DNA of 64,000 bases from Dysidea avara (taxonomy: Eukaryota; Porifera; Demospongiae; Dictyoceratida; Dysideidae): positions 64,545,774 to 64,609,773 of the forward strand of contig NC_089272.1 in the NCBI RefSeq assembly GCF_963678975.1. Reading direction: 5' to 3'. Made by a program: the position numbers and the translations under genes. This document shows, in pieces, positions 12,413 through 24,127 of this stretch. The first letter of the stretch is position 1. Each line of letters opens with the position of its first letter. Under the pieces are notes generated by a model. The model saw only the letters and a program-made list of their open reading frames with translations, did not search any database and had not been told where the DNA came from.

Positions 12413-13239
12413 CATTATGTGCTTTGCAAAGCATATACTTTGTTAGCTAAATAGCTATTCAAATGTTCCCAAATTCGAACTTAGGAGGTTTAAGTTTAAA
12501 CAGTTTCTCAGAAGATGTCCATCTAGAGTCTTAGAAAGTGTGTATCCTTCATTTATCCAGATATATCAAACAAAAGTTATGTCAAATACATATAATAACT
12601 TGTGTACTAGAGTTCTATTCTTATCCTCTTAGTAGAATAAGCACTAAAACTTCCATCTATGTGTGAAAGTTTGATTCACCTATGTGCATGCAGCATGTGT
12701 GCAGTGGTGAAGCACTCTTATATATAAGTATATAAGTTTATTCAATTTGATAGCTACAACTGAAAACCTTCAAAACAGTACACATGTTTCATGAGATATA
12801 AATTAAACAATTCTATAAAACAATTGATGCTTGTTGTAATTAGAGTATGTGCGTGCATGATGGTTTACACTTGTTCAATAACCATATACATATTCATGTT
12901 AGCATTTTGACTAAATAAAAAGGGGTGGTAATGTTAATGTTTGGAAGAAGTAGCAGGTTTAGTGATCAAATCAATATCCACCTCATAATGGCTGTATACA
13001 AATCCTTCTTTAAGAGTGTAGCACTTTTCTTGAAAACTTTCCAATGCTTCAAACTGAAAATCTTTATCAGATGTAGGAGAGTACTACATAAAATAATGAA
13101 CTTTCAAGTATGTCACTTCCTGTACACACACACACAATACACACAACAAAAGCAAAACCTTTGGTTACAGCTAGCATGGTCATACCTTTTCCAGTGAAAA
13201 ACACTGTGACATGCACCTGTACATTACTCAGGTGCTGTA

Positions 13240-13951
13240 AGCCAGTACAGGCACTTATAACCCTGTACCATGTGTCTCACAAGTGAAGGGCTGGGCAGCT
13301 TAAGTCCCACCTGAGCCTTCACCCACTAAGTGAGGCATTCGCTTCCCTGGTTACCACCATATAGGTACCCATTGATGTTACAGCTGTGTGGGATGCTTCC
13401 CCAGTTGACAATAAGTCACCAGGTCTCCATTAACAGTGCAATGTGAGAAACATTTCCTGCTCAAGGAAACAACAACTGGGTATAACTGGGCATCAAACCT
13501 GGAACTTTTCAATTACCAGACACAAAGCAAAGCTCATGGCAGCTGTATAAAACACAGCTATTGTTGCCGAGTGAACCAGCACTGGGATTCCTGTGTACCA
13601 CTCAGGTGCTTGAACTTTGTACAGGAAAATCCTCCTGGGGCAGGGCTAGTAGTATTCCACAGAAAGGGCTAGTAACTCAGGAAGACTGTCTAGGTTTTTT
13701 AAGTAGCAGAACCCAAAGTTCCCAACACCGCTAAGCGAGACAAGGATAGTTGGGCATTAGCTGGGTGGGCTGCTTCCCCAGATAATATCAGGACACCAGG
13801 TCCCCAGTATACAGCTGGATAAACTGGAACAATGTGAGTAAAATTTCTTGCTCAAGGAAACAGCAACAACACCAAATTGGCATAACCAGACATCAAACCT
13901 GGAACCTTTCATTTACCAGGCCAATAATGCTCTAGCCACTTGGCTATGCTG

Positions 13952-13985
<34 letters not shown>

Positions 13986-14490
13986 GCACGCACACACACA
14001 AATTAAAGCCCATACACTACTTATAGGTAGCAAGAATCAGTACAGGCAGCATAGGAATAGTAGCCTTGTATCATAAAGGTGTTTACCTGAAATCCCACTT
14101 GAACCTGATCAATTGTGCAAAGACAAAAATAGTTAGCATTTGCTTCCCCAGTTCTTCATTTACTGAACTGCTGTTGCTGCTGCTTCTGCTGCTGCTGTTG
14201 CTGCAAAGTAAAGCCACAGCTATTGCTATCACCCAGTAAACTAGTGCAGCACTCAGGCACTCGACTATGGTGTAGGCAAGTCCTCCTGGTGCAATTAATA
14301 CCAGGTACCCATTGATGCTATAGCTGGGTGGACTGCTTTTTCAGTTGACACCAAGCCACCAGGTCCAATTGTACAGCTGGGTAGACTGGGTATAAAGTTC
14401 CTTGCTTAAGGAAACAACAACAGCAAGTTGGCATAATTGGGTATTGAACCTGGAACCTTTCAATATCAAGGCTGATGCACTGATCATTTT
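13240..14490 (-). repeat. Cluster of three tRNA-derived SINE-like units
   Basis: Three related units on the minus strand, at about 13360-13535, 13755-13955 and 14305-14485. The best one (13755-13955) reads from its 5' end AGCATAGCCAAGTGGCTAGA (A-box-like), later GGTTCCAGGTTTGATGTC (B-box-like), then a shared body with TTTCCTTGAGCAAGAAATTT and CCAGCTGTA. The units also share flanks (CAGTACAGGCA..., AAATCCTCCTGG...), so a larger segment was duplicated. (AC)n tracts adjoin the 5' ends of the second and third units. Confidence 0.55.
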
Positions 14491-14493
14491 TAT

Positions 14494-14541
14494 GCACACA
14501 CACATATACATGCACACACACACACACACACACATATACAT

Positions 14542-14633
<92 letters not shown>
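14494..14633. repeat. (AC)n microsatellite between SINE-like unit and LINE 3' end
   Basis: About 140 bp of AC repeat with two short ATATACATGC interruptions. It joins the 3' end of the LINE directly on the minus strand. Confidence 0.97.
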
Positions 14634-14635
<2 letters not shown>

Positions 14636-17600
14636 TGGAACCTTGGAAGCCGCCCACGGCAACAAGTACCATGATCAGCGGAGCCTCAGGACGAATCCTG
14701 GGCTAGTGACGAACTGTACACATTACAGAAATCACGATGTCTTGTCAGATCTCCTTGGCGTTTGAAACGTCTTCCACAAATGCAAGGAAAATTTCGTTCC
14801 TGGGATGCTCTGTTGGCAGCACAAGTATTTCCTTCCCTACACCGTGCTACCTCATCAACAGCTATTGCACACAAGTTAGACCACCTTTCACGATCTTGAC
14901 ATACGTACCACATACCAATCCTCAACACTAATTGCCCTTAAGTCAGACATCACTTCATCCCTCCATCGCTTCTTGGCACCATAAAATAGCCTTTTCTTCA
15001 ATAGCTCTCCAAACAAAAGTTGCTTTGGCAATCTGTCACTACTCATACGGCCCAGGTGACCAAGCCACTGTAACCTTTGATCCAAAACAAAATCAGCTAT
15101 CGACCAATACAGGCCAAACTATACAGATAACTGTTGGGTAGTAATATGATTTTGCCATTGTTGGAATTTAGACACACCCAAAATTGTTCGTACACAACGG
15201 TTGTGAAATGTGGTTAGCCTTCTCACATCAGGAGCTTTCAGAGTCCATGTCTCTGCTCCATATAGCAAAATAGAAATCACCACAGCCTTATAGACAGCTC
15301 TCCTAGTATTAATGGAGAGAGTGCGATTGAGGAAGATTGGTACCCTCAAGCAACCAAAGGCTTTGGAAGCCTTAGCAATTCTACAGCTAACCTCTGCAGT
15401 GATCTCACCATCACTTGACAACTTGGAGCCTAAATAAGTAAAATCTCTCACCATTTCCATCTCACCGCCTTCAACCACCACTGGGGAATCATCACCCTCA
15501 CCAACTGCGGCTCCCACCACCAAACCTTTTGTCTTAGGCAAGCTAACAGTCAGACCATAAAAACTTGCCACTTGTACAAATCTCTTACAAACTGACTCAA
15601 AGGCTGTATGAGTTATAGCATACAAAGCAAGGTCATCAGCGAACTGTGACTCAGTCACCTGTACCTTCAATAGCCTAGACTTTGCAGTTCGATCTCCCAC
15701 CAGCTTTCTACCATGTTTGTACAAAATAGGCACTCCAGCCTCCCCACTCTGACTACGCCACCTGGTCACCATTGCGTTAAAATAGATGTTGAATAAAGTT
15801 GGCGCCATGGTGCAACCTTGCTTCAAGCCATTTCGAACCTCAAAACAATTGGTAACAGCACTCCCCACCCTAACTCCAGCCTGCATCCCTTCATGGAAGG
15901 ACCTGATAATGCTCAGCATTGTAGGAGGCACACCACACTTAGCCAGAACAGTCCACAAAGCATTCCTAGGTACAGAATCATAAGCTTTCTTCAGATCCAC
16001 AAACATCATAAACAGTGAGTCCTCATGTTCCCTTGTCTTCTCCATCAACTGTCTAGCCACAAAAATCATGTCCACACAACCTCTTCCCCTCCGAAATCCA
16101 CATTGCAAGTCTGGTAACAACTGTTCGGCAATCACCTGAAGCTGTTCCTGAATAATCCGACCCATCACTTTCCCTACAACATCCAACAAGCTAATCCCAC
16201 GCCAGTTGTCACAGGATTGGAGGTTGCCCTTCTTGGGCACTGGTACGATCACAGCGTCTTTCCAATCCTTAAACACTTCTCCTTCCCTCCACACAGCCTC
16301 CATCAAAGTAAGCAACCTGCTATGCAAAGCAGGACCACCACACAAAATCATCTCTGGAAGGATCCCTGATAGTCCGCCTGCCTTCCTCACCTTCAGTCGA
16401 GACAAAGCAGTCTTCAGCTCCTCCATCGTAGGGGGATCATCGAGATGTACCATTGGCTCAAGAGCAGGCATAGCAACAACCACTTCATCATCATAGATAC
16501 TCTGGACATTAAGTACTTTCTTAAAATGTTGGTACCAACAATCAATTACCTCCTCAGGTCTCTTAGTTAACTGACCATCATCCTTCAGAACTGCAGTGGG
16601 CCTCACTGGCCTCCTGCCACCATGAACTTGCTGTAACTTACGGATACAGTCCCATCTAGTTCTACCATCCTTCACAGCTTCCTCACCGTCTGCAGCCACT
16701 TTCAAAATCCACTCTCTTTTTGCATTAGAAACAGCCTTCTGCACCAAACGTTGGAGCCTTCTAAAAGTTCGTTTACGAGATCTTGTACCAACTTGCAAGT
16801 ATCTTGAATGTGCCTGGTTCTTCTCCTCTATCAATGGTTTCAGCACATTGACACTCTCCTCAAACCACTCTGGATTAGAGCGGACTCCTCTACCAATAGA
16901 CTCTTTAGCAGAGTTTGTTATACAAGATTTCAGATGGTTCCAATACTCTTCTGCCGTACTCTCACAGAGGCTCCAATCAGACAACTTCTCCTCCAATGAC
17001 TGCACATAAGAGTCACGCATCTCGGGTATAGCAAACCTATGCACAGCAAATGGTAAGGGGCGCTTCTTAATAACAGCTGTCTGTGGAAGCATCATTCTCA
17101 GTCTGCCTCTTACCAAATAATGATCAGTCCAGCAGTTAGCTCCTCTCATCACCTGCACATCTAAACAGCATCTCCTTTGGCTGGTCCTCATCACTATAAA
17201 ATCAATCATATGACAACACTTAGTTTCCGGGTGCACCCAAGTGCCATGATGTACTGGCTTCTTCTCAAAACAAGTGTTCATCACAGTGAGCTGATTTGAT
17301 TCACAAAACTGAAGAAATTCTTCACCAGAAAAGTTTCTCTCTGCAATCCCACGTCTACCAACAGTTCCATGCCACAAGCCATTGGCAGGATCAAACACAC
17401 CCACCCTAGCATTAAAATCTCCTAACATCACAAGGGTGTCATCCTGAGGAACATCATCCAATGTATCCTGCAATTGTTCCAAAAACTGGGATCTAACACC
17501 AAGAGGAGCCTTGGCAGTTGGTGCATAGGCACAGATAATAGTCACAAAAGTTTCATCTGATCCCTGCCAACGTTGTCGAGTCCATTTCAACCTAACCATA

Positions 17601-18270
17601 ATTACCCTAGAGCTAACTGGCTTCCATAGCTCGCCAGCCGATCTCCATGCAGCAGTAGCTCTCCTATCCAATACAATACCCACACCTTCCCTCCGAGTAA
17701 CTTCATCACCCAAACCAGGAGTAGACCTTCCAGAATGCAACATTGTATATCCACCGGTAGCTGGCCAAACATCCGCTCCAAACCATTTGGTCTCCTGAAT
17801 TCCTGCCACTGACACCTTATAACGTTGTAACTCTCCCACCAGCAAATCCAACTTCCTATCTACCGAATCACACAACAAATCATCACCAAGACATTGCTTT
17901 CGACAAATACGGACATCACCTGAGTTTTCAACCAATGATCGAACATTCCAAGAACAAACAATTAAATCATGATGTTTTTAAGACGTTTCACAGTCATATA
18001 ACCTACTAACTAGAAAAAAATCAAAGTAAGTCACTCTCTAGTGCAAAACAAGTGCTTTCCTTGGATTGCAAGCCCAAAGAAAGAGAACCACAATTAGATT
18101 CTGGACTACTCCACAAGAACACCAATTGTGGCTTGTTGGCTTTAGCCGGTATCTGCAAACACTACAAAGCACCGCCCAGGGGTCACCACGAGGAGGCACC
18201 AACAAAAATAGTCTTGATAAAGACTGACCCCCCCCCCCCCACACACACACATGCACTTACACACAATTTG
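14634..18270 (-). mobile_element. Non-LTR retrotransposon, nearly complete
   Basis: Minus-strand LINE of the type whose protein is often annotated as craniofacial development protein 2-like: endonuclease, reverse transcriptase and a terminal CCHC/C2H2-like finger. The 3' end runs straight into (TG)n on its own strand, as a simple-repeat tail would. The 5' limit is uncertain; matching-looking sequence continues to about 18250, followed by C and AC runs. No target duplication was found. The element lies directly downstream of the broken 7TM fragment. Confidence 0.8.
14686..17977 (-). pseudogene. LINE ORF2: endonuclease-reverse transcriptase, two lesions
   Basis: Copies LINE RNA into DNA at a nick made by its own endonuclease. 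The frame opens near DLIVCSWNVRSLVENSGD and runs over 900 residues. Endonuclease (EEP) motifs: GIQETKWFG, IICAYAPT, MLGDFNARVG, HMIDFIV and TDHYLVRG. RT motifs: KKAYDSVPRNALWTVL, NGLKQGCTMAPTLFNIYF, and the catalytic QFADDLALYA. After a TAG at 15119-15121 the frame continues in register (DQRLQWLGHLGRM), then shifts by one base near 14905 and ends with CICGRRFKRQGDLTRHRDFC, a terminal zinc finger. Apart from one stop and one frameshift the copy is intact, so it looks young. No ATG is visible at the 5' end of the frame. Confidence 0.85.
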
Positions 18271-18408
18271 CAAGTACATACAATTATATATATGATCTTT
18301 AACTATAGCTAACCTTCCTGAAATAGATGGTTAAGAGTAGGAATATTATGATTCCCTAATGAAGTGTAGTGTTGTAATATCATAGAAACACCTAATAATC
18401 ATACGTAC

Positions 18409-18886
18409 TTCAACAACAAGAGTGATTCCAAACACAAATGCCATTGGTACAGATTGCTTGTAATAGTAGATCAGTGCTACCGCCCATGTTGTAGTCATTG
18501 TAAAAGTCAACACCATGACACCTTGTAACCATCGTTTGAAGCAGTAAGAGCTAAATAATTTACATAATCATTTTACAATATAATATTTAATTACATTATA
18601 ATGTACAAGAACTTACATGGCCTGTAAACTGTTGATATCAATCTTGTAATTCTGTTCAAATTTTTTCCGCATAACAAACAAGTACATCACATATAAAATT
18701 GTTACCTGTAGGTACGTCATAGTACAGCAGAATTAGTATATATACACAACTCACTATTACAATAAGCAGAACAGGAGCAATGAAGGTCAAAATGAAGCCA
18801 TCTTCATGTGTCAACCAGCAACTATGTATATATATGTACAAGGAAAGTATACAGAGAGGAGCTTACATCTCATCATTTCCATAACT
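18409..18886 (-). pseudogene. Class B (adhesion-type) GPCR 7TM fragment, probably broken
   Basis: Three exons join in frame: 18755-18821 (CWLTHEDGFILTFIAPVLLI), 18617-18705 (VTILYVMYLFVMRKKFEQNY...), 18409-18550 (SYCFKRWLQGVMVLTFTMTT then TWAVALIYYY...). The CWL-x-x-x-x-GFI-x-x-F signature is extracellular loop 2 and TM5 of adhesion GPCRs; the rest fits TM5 to TM7 start. Introns are 49 and 66 bp. The upstream piece (SYGNDE, 18867-18886) has an in-frame TAG directly before it (18887-18889), and no TM7 exon follows before the LINE. So this is either a pseudogene or a gene cut by rearrangement. Confidence 0.62.
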
Positions 18887-18889
18887 CTA

Positions 18890-19848
18890 TTCATCTTCTT
18901 TTGCCAGTCCCAGAGGAATACAAAATATCATGTACATGAATGGACCACCTGTATGTGTACATGTCAATAGTTTATTTTGTGCTCTGTAACTGTTACCTAC
19001 TTTAAAATTTATTGGATGGACAGACAATGATATGTTTAGGGGACTAGTCTGGTTAGCACAACTCTGTTGTATTACATACTGTGGCCCAAATAAAAGCTTA
19101 CAAATTCACTTTCAATTTGTATATGATAGCTATTTATATGTTATGTTTATGTAGTTTCGTGAATTTATGTGTAATGTATGATTTATGTAAGTCTTACCAT
19201 AACACAGTAGTGTAAAACCAGTATAAAGTTTCCAGTTTACTTTCGCGTACACTAATCAAGACTCACGGTAGTGAGTCGCGCGGCCAGTAAAGCAGAAACG
19301 CGCCGCAGACAATAAATGACGCGACCACTACGTGAGGATTTTACAAGAAAGAACGTTGTCAAATTCGGCCTTCCTGTAATCCACCCGTCACTTACGCTAT
19401 CCCTCTGAAACTCTGGAGCTGAACTCATCGTGTCACTAGTAACTACCACACAAGCAGTGAAGCAAATCCATGCCGATTGTTTCGTGATCGAGGTTGCCGA
19501 CATCAAAGGGGAAATTTCTTTTTTTTTTTTAATCGCATGCGGTTAGACGCAACCGCAGGTGTATGCCTTGCGTTCCTTTGTGCATTCCGAACATTGATCG
19601 CCCTGTTATCGCTTCAGTATTCACTCAATCACCTCAAGATTCACATCATCGATTTCACCATACATGATTACCCTACACGGTCGTGATTTCAGCACCAAAC
19701 GTAGTTTCAGTCGTCCTCAGTCGACCTAGAGGCCAAATACAAATCCCAGATTGTTGTTTTCCGCAATACTCGCTTGGCATGTAGGGCAATGTGTCTTTAA
19801 ACTGTTCTAAAAGTTTCGTTCAGATTGAAACATTTGTTTTCGAGAATG
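18890..19848. other. Intergenic, nothing firmly recognised
   Basis: An 84-codon open frame on the minus strand (19252-19506) lies in a locally GC-richer patch with CpG-containing words; it shows no known motif. A T11 run lies at 19520-19530. Not annotated as a gene. Confidence 0.35.
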
Positions 19849-20146
19849 GCTAGTTTGAAATTTGAATTTAGTCGCCCCCACGTCATTTGCTCTCTAAGAA
19901 TTTTACTCGGAATTTAAAGAATGACGCAGAGCACAACTGCGGTCACTTGGTATTGATGAACTGGCGTTCCATGTAGTTAATCAGTACATATAGCCACCAA
20001 GAAGTGTGCTGCCATAGATTATAGTCCATAGATATAATCTATGGTGCTGCATACCATCCTTCGTTTTGAAATTAGTCGCCCCCACATAATTTGTCGTCTA
20101 AGGGCGCGGCTTAAAGAATGACACAAGAGTACAACTGTGGTTACCA
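19849..20146. repeat. Direct repeat of about 90 bp
   Basis: 19849-19951 and 20064-20146 share TTAGTCGCCCCCAC, a C/T-A-A-G...TTAAAGAATGAC core and ACAACTG(C/T)GGT. The gap between them contains the 31-bp CATAGAT miniature element. Confidence 0.65.
20013..20043. mobile_element. 31-bp miniature CATAGAT element with 7-bp target duplication
   Basis: CATAGATTATAG...TATAATCTATG, 31 bp in all, flanked on both sides by GTGCTGC (20006-20012 and 20044-20050). It has the same end motif and the same 7-bp duplication length as the elements at 152-1706 and 23317-24113, so it reads as an extreme internal deletion. Confidence 0.65.
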
Positions 20147-20604
20147 GTTGTTGACACAAGCTGTGAGTAATTAGCACATGTAGCTAGCTTAAAAGGAAGT
20201 GTGCAAAATCGCCTAATACAATTGTCACCATGCATTATTGCATTTTATAGCACCCCCACACAAAATTACACATGTGATTACAACATACAGAGGAGACACA
20301 TGAATACCAAACACTTTTCACAACAATAATGTAAGAATTGTACAATAATGACTGTAATATAACTGCTATGCAAATGTTTTCCAGTGGCCCGCCATGGTAG
20401 CAAGTCTCACATGACGGCATGTATATTCATCCAAACACAATGGGAGTAACGAGTAAGTATGATGACAACAAGTTGGTATGACTCCATTTGTAGAATCCAG
20501 ATGAGTGGGTGTGGCTCCAGTATGTCTAAACAGTTAACAAACATTCCTGTTATAAATACGTGCTAGAGATGCAATATAATAGTATAGTATTTAAATGCAA
20601 TAAT

Positions 20605-21261
20605 TAGAGGTGTACCGATAATCGGATCGGCTACAATATCGGCCACCGATATGGCATTTTTTACCAATATCCGTATTGGTACAGAACAGCAGGAGGACCG
20701 ATATCGCTACCGATATTTATACAGTAGCAATGGTTTGTACATAAACGGATTGTGCATTGGTTTTCTACGTTATTCATGTGGCTCATTAGTGCCAGTGGCT
20801 TATTGTTCACTTTGCAACAAGCGCTACGCTACGAGAATCCATATAAATGCACGCGATTCTAGTGTTCAGTCTTTACAAATGAAGCAGTTATAGAGTACCT
20901 TTGTAATAAAAGAAGGGTCACAGGATAACCAAGGAAACTTACTGTATCAGCTTCCTCACAAGCCATTGGAATGCGGAGTAATGCAGAAATATCCGTTTTA
21001 GGCTTCATGGGAGTATACATAAAAATATTTGTGGGTGCCTAATTGTCTGGATTGCACAACAGAAACTCAAGCTGTATACCACCACAGGTACAGTATAGCA
21101 ATGAATACATGCACATGTTGTACATAGGGTAGGTAATTGTACATTTTCGTGTACTTAAAATATTAATTCAAATATTGGATCAACTATCGGTTATCGGCTT
21201 CTTTGGTTGCATCAATATCGGATATCGGTACATGCCAAAAACCCATATCGGTACACCTCTA
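20605..21261. mobile_element. hAT-like element, TAGAGGTGTACCGAT family, copy 2
   Basis: 657 bp. It starts TAGAGGTGTACCGATAATCG and ends CGGTACACCTCTA. Exact 8-bp target duplication GCAATAAT at 20597-20604 and 21262-21269. It is rich in ATCGG words near both ends and lies inverted relative to copy 3. Non-autonomous. Confidence 0.85.
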
Positions 21262-21819
21262 GCAATAATACATAGTCTCCATTGCATCACTATCAAACGA
21301 CACTAGCTAAGTGGAGGATATTGTTGCATCTCTAGTATGTACACTCTATCAGTACAACCTGTCTTAATGGCCACTAGTATAGAAAGACAACCACTCTTGA
21401 AAAGCCAATTACAATTGAGAATTTATACACTATTACCTGCTGAATGAGTGAAGGTGGCAATAAACAAGTTCCACTGTAATTTATACACGTGATCTGATCC
21501 TGTATATTCTGTCAGTGGATGAGATCCACTTGGCCAGGACAAAATGTGACTCAAGTGTCCTGGATGATCCATACTCAGCCAACTTATGACCCAGTGGCAC
21601 AATGGAACTGACTATTTATAGAGAATACAATTATATTTATTTCTAAGATGTGTGGATGTGTGGACACATTACAACACATTACATGTACATACAAGACATG
21701 CTACATACTGTTTTAGCATTTCAAGTCACCACATTATACACGTACCAGTCAACAATGCTTCATAGTGCCCATCAGTAAACCTGAAGAAAAGTTACGAAAA
21801 ATAAAAATTCACATAAGTA

Positions 21820-21995
21820 CAATGAAACCTCATTAATATGGCCAGCTGTGGGACCAAAAAATTTGGCCTGAATAACAAGGTGGCCTTATTAATGAGGTCA
21901 TAAGTAATGCTTAGCTATATTTGGGACCTACTAGAGGTGGCCAATATAATAAGGTGGTCTTATTAAAGAGGTGGCCACTAAGTGAGGTTTCACTG
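21820..21995. mobile_element. Pogo/mariner-like MITE, CAGTGAAACCTC ends
   Basis: 176 bp. Ends CAATGAAACCTCATTAATAT and inverted GTGAGGTTTCACTG, flanked by TA on each side. It contains internal near-repeats of GGTGG(C/T)CTTATTAA-GAGGT, related to the tandem array at 40740-40950. Confidence 0.7.
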
Positions 21996-21997
21996 TA

Positions 21998-23210
21998 CAT
22001 ACAGTTCACAATATTGTGAACAATATTAATGGTTAACAATATACACTGAAACCTGCAGGTCACTTCTTGTGGAAGATTGCTCTCTACACAAAATGACACA
22101 TTCAGAGATTGTATTTAGATGGATGATACAGTAATGCATTGTGACTTCAATACTCGTGATGTGTCACTGCTAGGCAGCAACCATATACACAGCACTGCCA
22201 CATCGCACTTGCTCGCACACACAATTTTGCTAAAGATTTTACAAATTGATAATTAAGGGGTGTGGCAACTGGCTGTTTCGCTCGCAAGACTGTGTGGCAG
22301 CTGTTTCCCTTCTGTACAAGTGGCGACCAAGACAGATCCACTGTGGATGAAAGCCAGGCATTAGATATTTGGTATTTCATGTGTTGAAGACATTCCAGGG
22401 CTTCTGGTAGTCTCAAATCTCACCACAGTTTTTGAAATGCTGGAACATTGAATAAAGCATTGAAGGAAAGTGGATATCGTTTACTCCTTTGTAAACTCAG
22501 TATGATGTACCTGCTTGGGTGATTCAGTAAGTTATTTGTGCTGCACTGACCCTGTGATTCTAGCAATCTTGAATCTTCAAGGTGCACAAGGGCTGAATAT
22601 CACAGCGTGGTACATGGCGCACTTCAAGAGCACAGAGTTAGTTTGAGAGATACCGATATGAGTAGAGTTGTACTGTATGGTTTTGCTAATTTTTATCTGA
22701 TGCACTACAGCAGTCCCATCAATGACTCCACAAGTTCAATGCACCTACTCACCTTGAAACTGGCATTAGTAAGTATATTTACAACATGCGAAGTATGAAC
22801 ATTAATGTTAACTATTTGCAGATGAAGAAATGATGTGATTGTTCTCAGTATGAAGAAAGCAAGGATTGTGGGTTCTTGCTACACAGCTCATGCAGTGATG
22901 ATCAGGCAGAGCAGTTATAACTGAAAACTCATTGACTATGCGGTTGTTTTACCTTTTTTTTTTCAGTTTCATTATTGTACAACTGTACTTTGTTTTGGCT
23001 CACGTGAAATAGCAACAGTATATCGAAAGCGACGTCATTAATTAAAAGGGTATTTCGGAAGGGATACGGGCCGTTTTGAGGGCAAGATGTGGGTCTAGCA
23101 GAAGCGTATACAACCGTATAGAGGATAGTATGCAGCCGTATTGAGGTATGTGTGACTCTGTGTGGGTCTATAATACGATTATACTCGTGACATATACAGA
23201 GATGCCGTCT
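21998..23210. other. Intergenic stretch, nothing recognised
   Basis: Short open frames on both strands without motifs. A T9 run lies at 22955-22963. The segment 23040-23200 is somewhat richer in CpG. Confidence 0.35.
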
Positions 23211-23316
23211 AATGCACCTATCAATGTATTGCCCCACTACCCCCCCTCGGGCATATATGGGGCTATAGTGGGGATTTGACACAGCCGAATGTCAAATGCC
23301 CCATAGTAGGACAAAC

Positions 23317-24113
23317 CATAGATACTACACCCACCAGGGATTGGAAACTGGTGTTTATAACACCTCTATCCGCACCTCCGTTGACACCTTTCTACATGAA
23401 ATAAATCTATGCTCTGCCAAGTTATCTTCCCACTGCCGATACTGTAGTCACAATAATGAAGCAGTAACAGTAAAAGAAACTTCCAAAGAAGCACCAAAGT
23501 GGTTGCGAACAACGTAATTCCTGCGCGTTCAACTGAAACAGTAATATTTTTATGCAGTTGACACGTGCAGTGACTTTTTAAAATAGAAAATTTTGTTTTC
23601 AAGGCTATAGTTGAGTTTCAAACTGTGTTGGTTCGATTAACTGATGTCTTATCTATCAGGAAATGAAGTGATAACTTACACAGGACATCGATTCGTTACG
23701 CTAGAGCTAGCAAAAGAAGAAGACCTGGGCGGAGCGCAAATACTGAAAAACGCCTTTGTGATGAAAGAAGCTTTTTACAATTACGCTGGTTCGATTCGTC
23801 ATACTAAGTTACCTGCACAGCACAAAATTGGCTTTTGTAGAAACCGCCATTTGAGACTTCCAGCTAGCAAAAGTTTGAGAGCGGCCACAGGAGTAATCGT
23901 CCTTAGCGTCCTGTCTGGCATTCAAGAAAGGCTGACAGTGATGGTTCACCAAAAGAAAGGAATTTCAACTTCACACAACTCAATATGTGTTGTATTACAG
24001 AAGTTAAAGAAAGTTCTTCTGAGTTAGCACCAATTAACTGGAGGTGCGGATACGGCAAATTTTTGTATGGGAAGTATGCGTAGTTTCCAATCCCGGGAGG
24101 TGTAGTATCTATG
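23317..24113. mobile_element. CATAGAT-ended transposon with a 127-codon ORF
   Basis: 797 bp. Ends CATAGATACTACACC and inverted GGTGTAGTATCTATG, both with the GGGATTGG / CCAATCCC box, and inner inverted segments CCGCACCTCC / GGAGGTGCGG. Exact 7-bp target duplication GACAAAC at 23310-23316 and 24114-24120. It carries one ATG-started ORF (separate entry). Confidence 0.75.
23644..24027 (+). CDS. Unrecognised 127-residue ORF inside CATAGAT element
   Basis: Starts at a true ATG: MSYLSGNEVITYTGHRFVTL and ends LKKVLLS. Composition is protein-like, mixed polar and aliphatic, with a basic middle (CRNRHLRLP) and no signal peptide or membrane segment. I do not recognise it. It fills about half of a non-autonomous element, so it may be captured host sequence, a remnant of a longer transposon gene, or a chance frame. 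Confidence 0.35.
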   Translation: MSYLSGNEVITYTGHRFVTLELAKEEDLGGAQILKNAFVMKEAFYNYAGSIRHTKLPAQHKIGFCRNRHLRLPASKSLRAATGVIVLSVLSGIQERLTVMVHQKKGISTSHNSICVVLQKLKKVLLS

Positions 24114-24127
24114 GACAAACCTATCGT

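Noticed and set aside
14318..14674. Long VCVCV / THTHTH reading frames around microsatellites (also 28469-28772 and 62106-62376)
   Set aside because: They are translations of (TG)n and (AC)n tracts and carry no real protein signal.
15786..16999. Plus-strand frames across the LINE
   Set aside because: They are reverse-strand shadows of the endonuclease-reverse transcriptase frame.
19252..19506. 84-codon minus-strand frame in a GC-richer patch
   Set aside because: No motif, no splice context recognised; kept only as a note on the intergenic stretch.
22929..23282. 117-codon minus-strand frame
   Set aside because: It overlaps the foldback element's inverted end and has no protein-like features.
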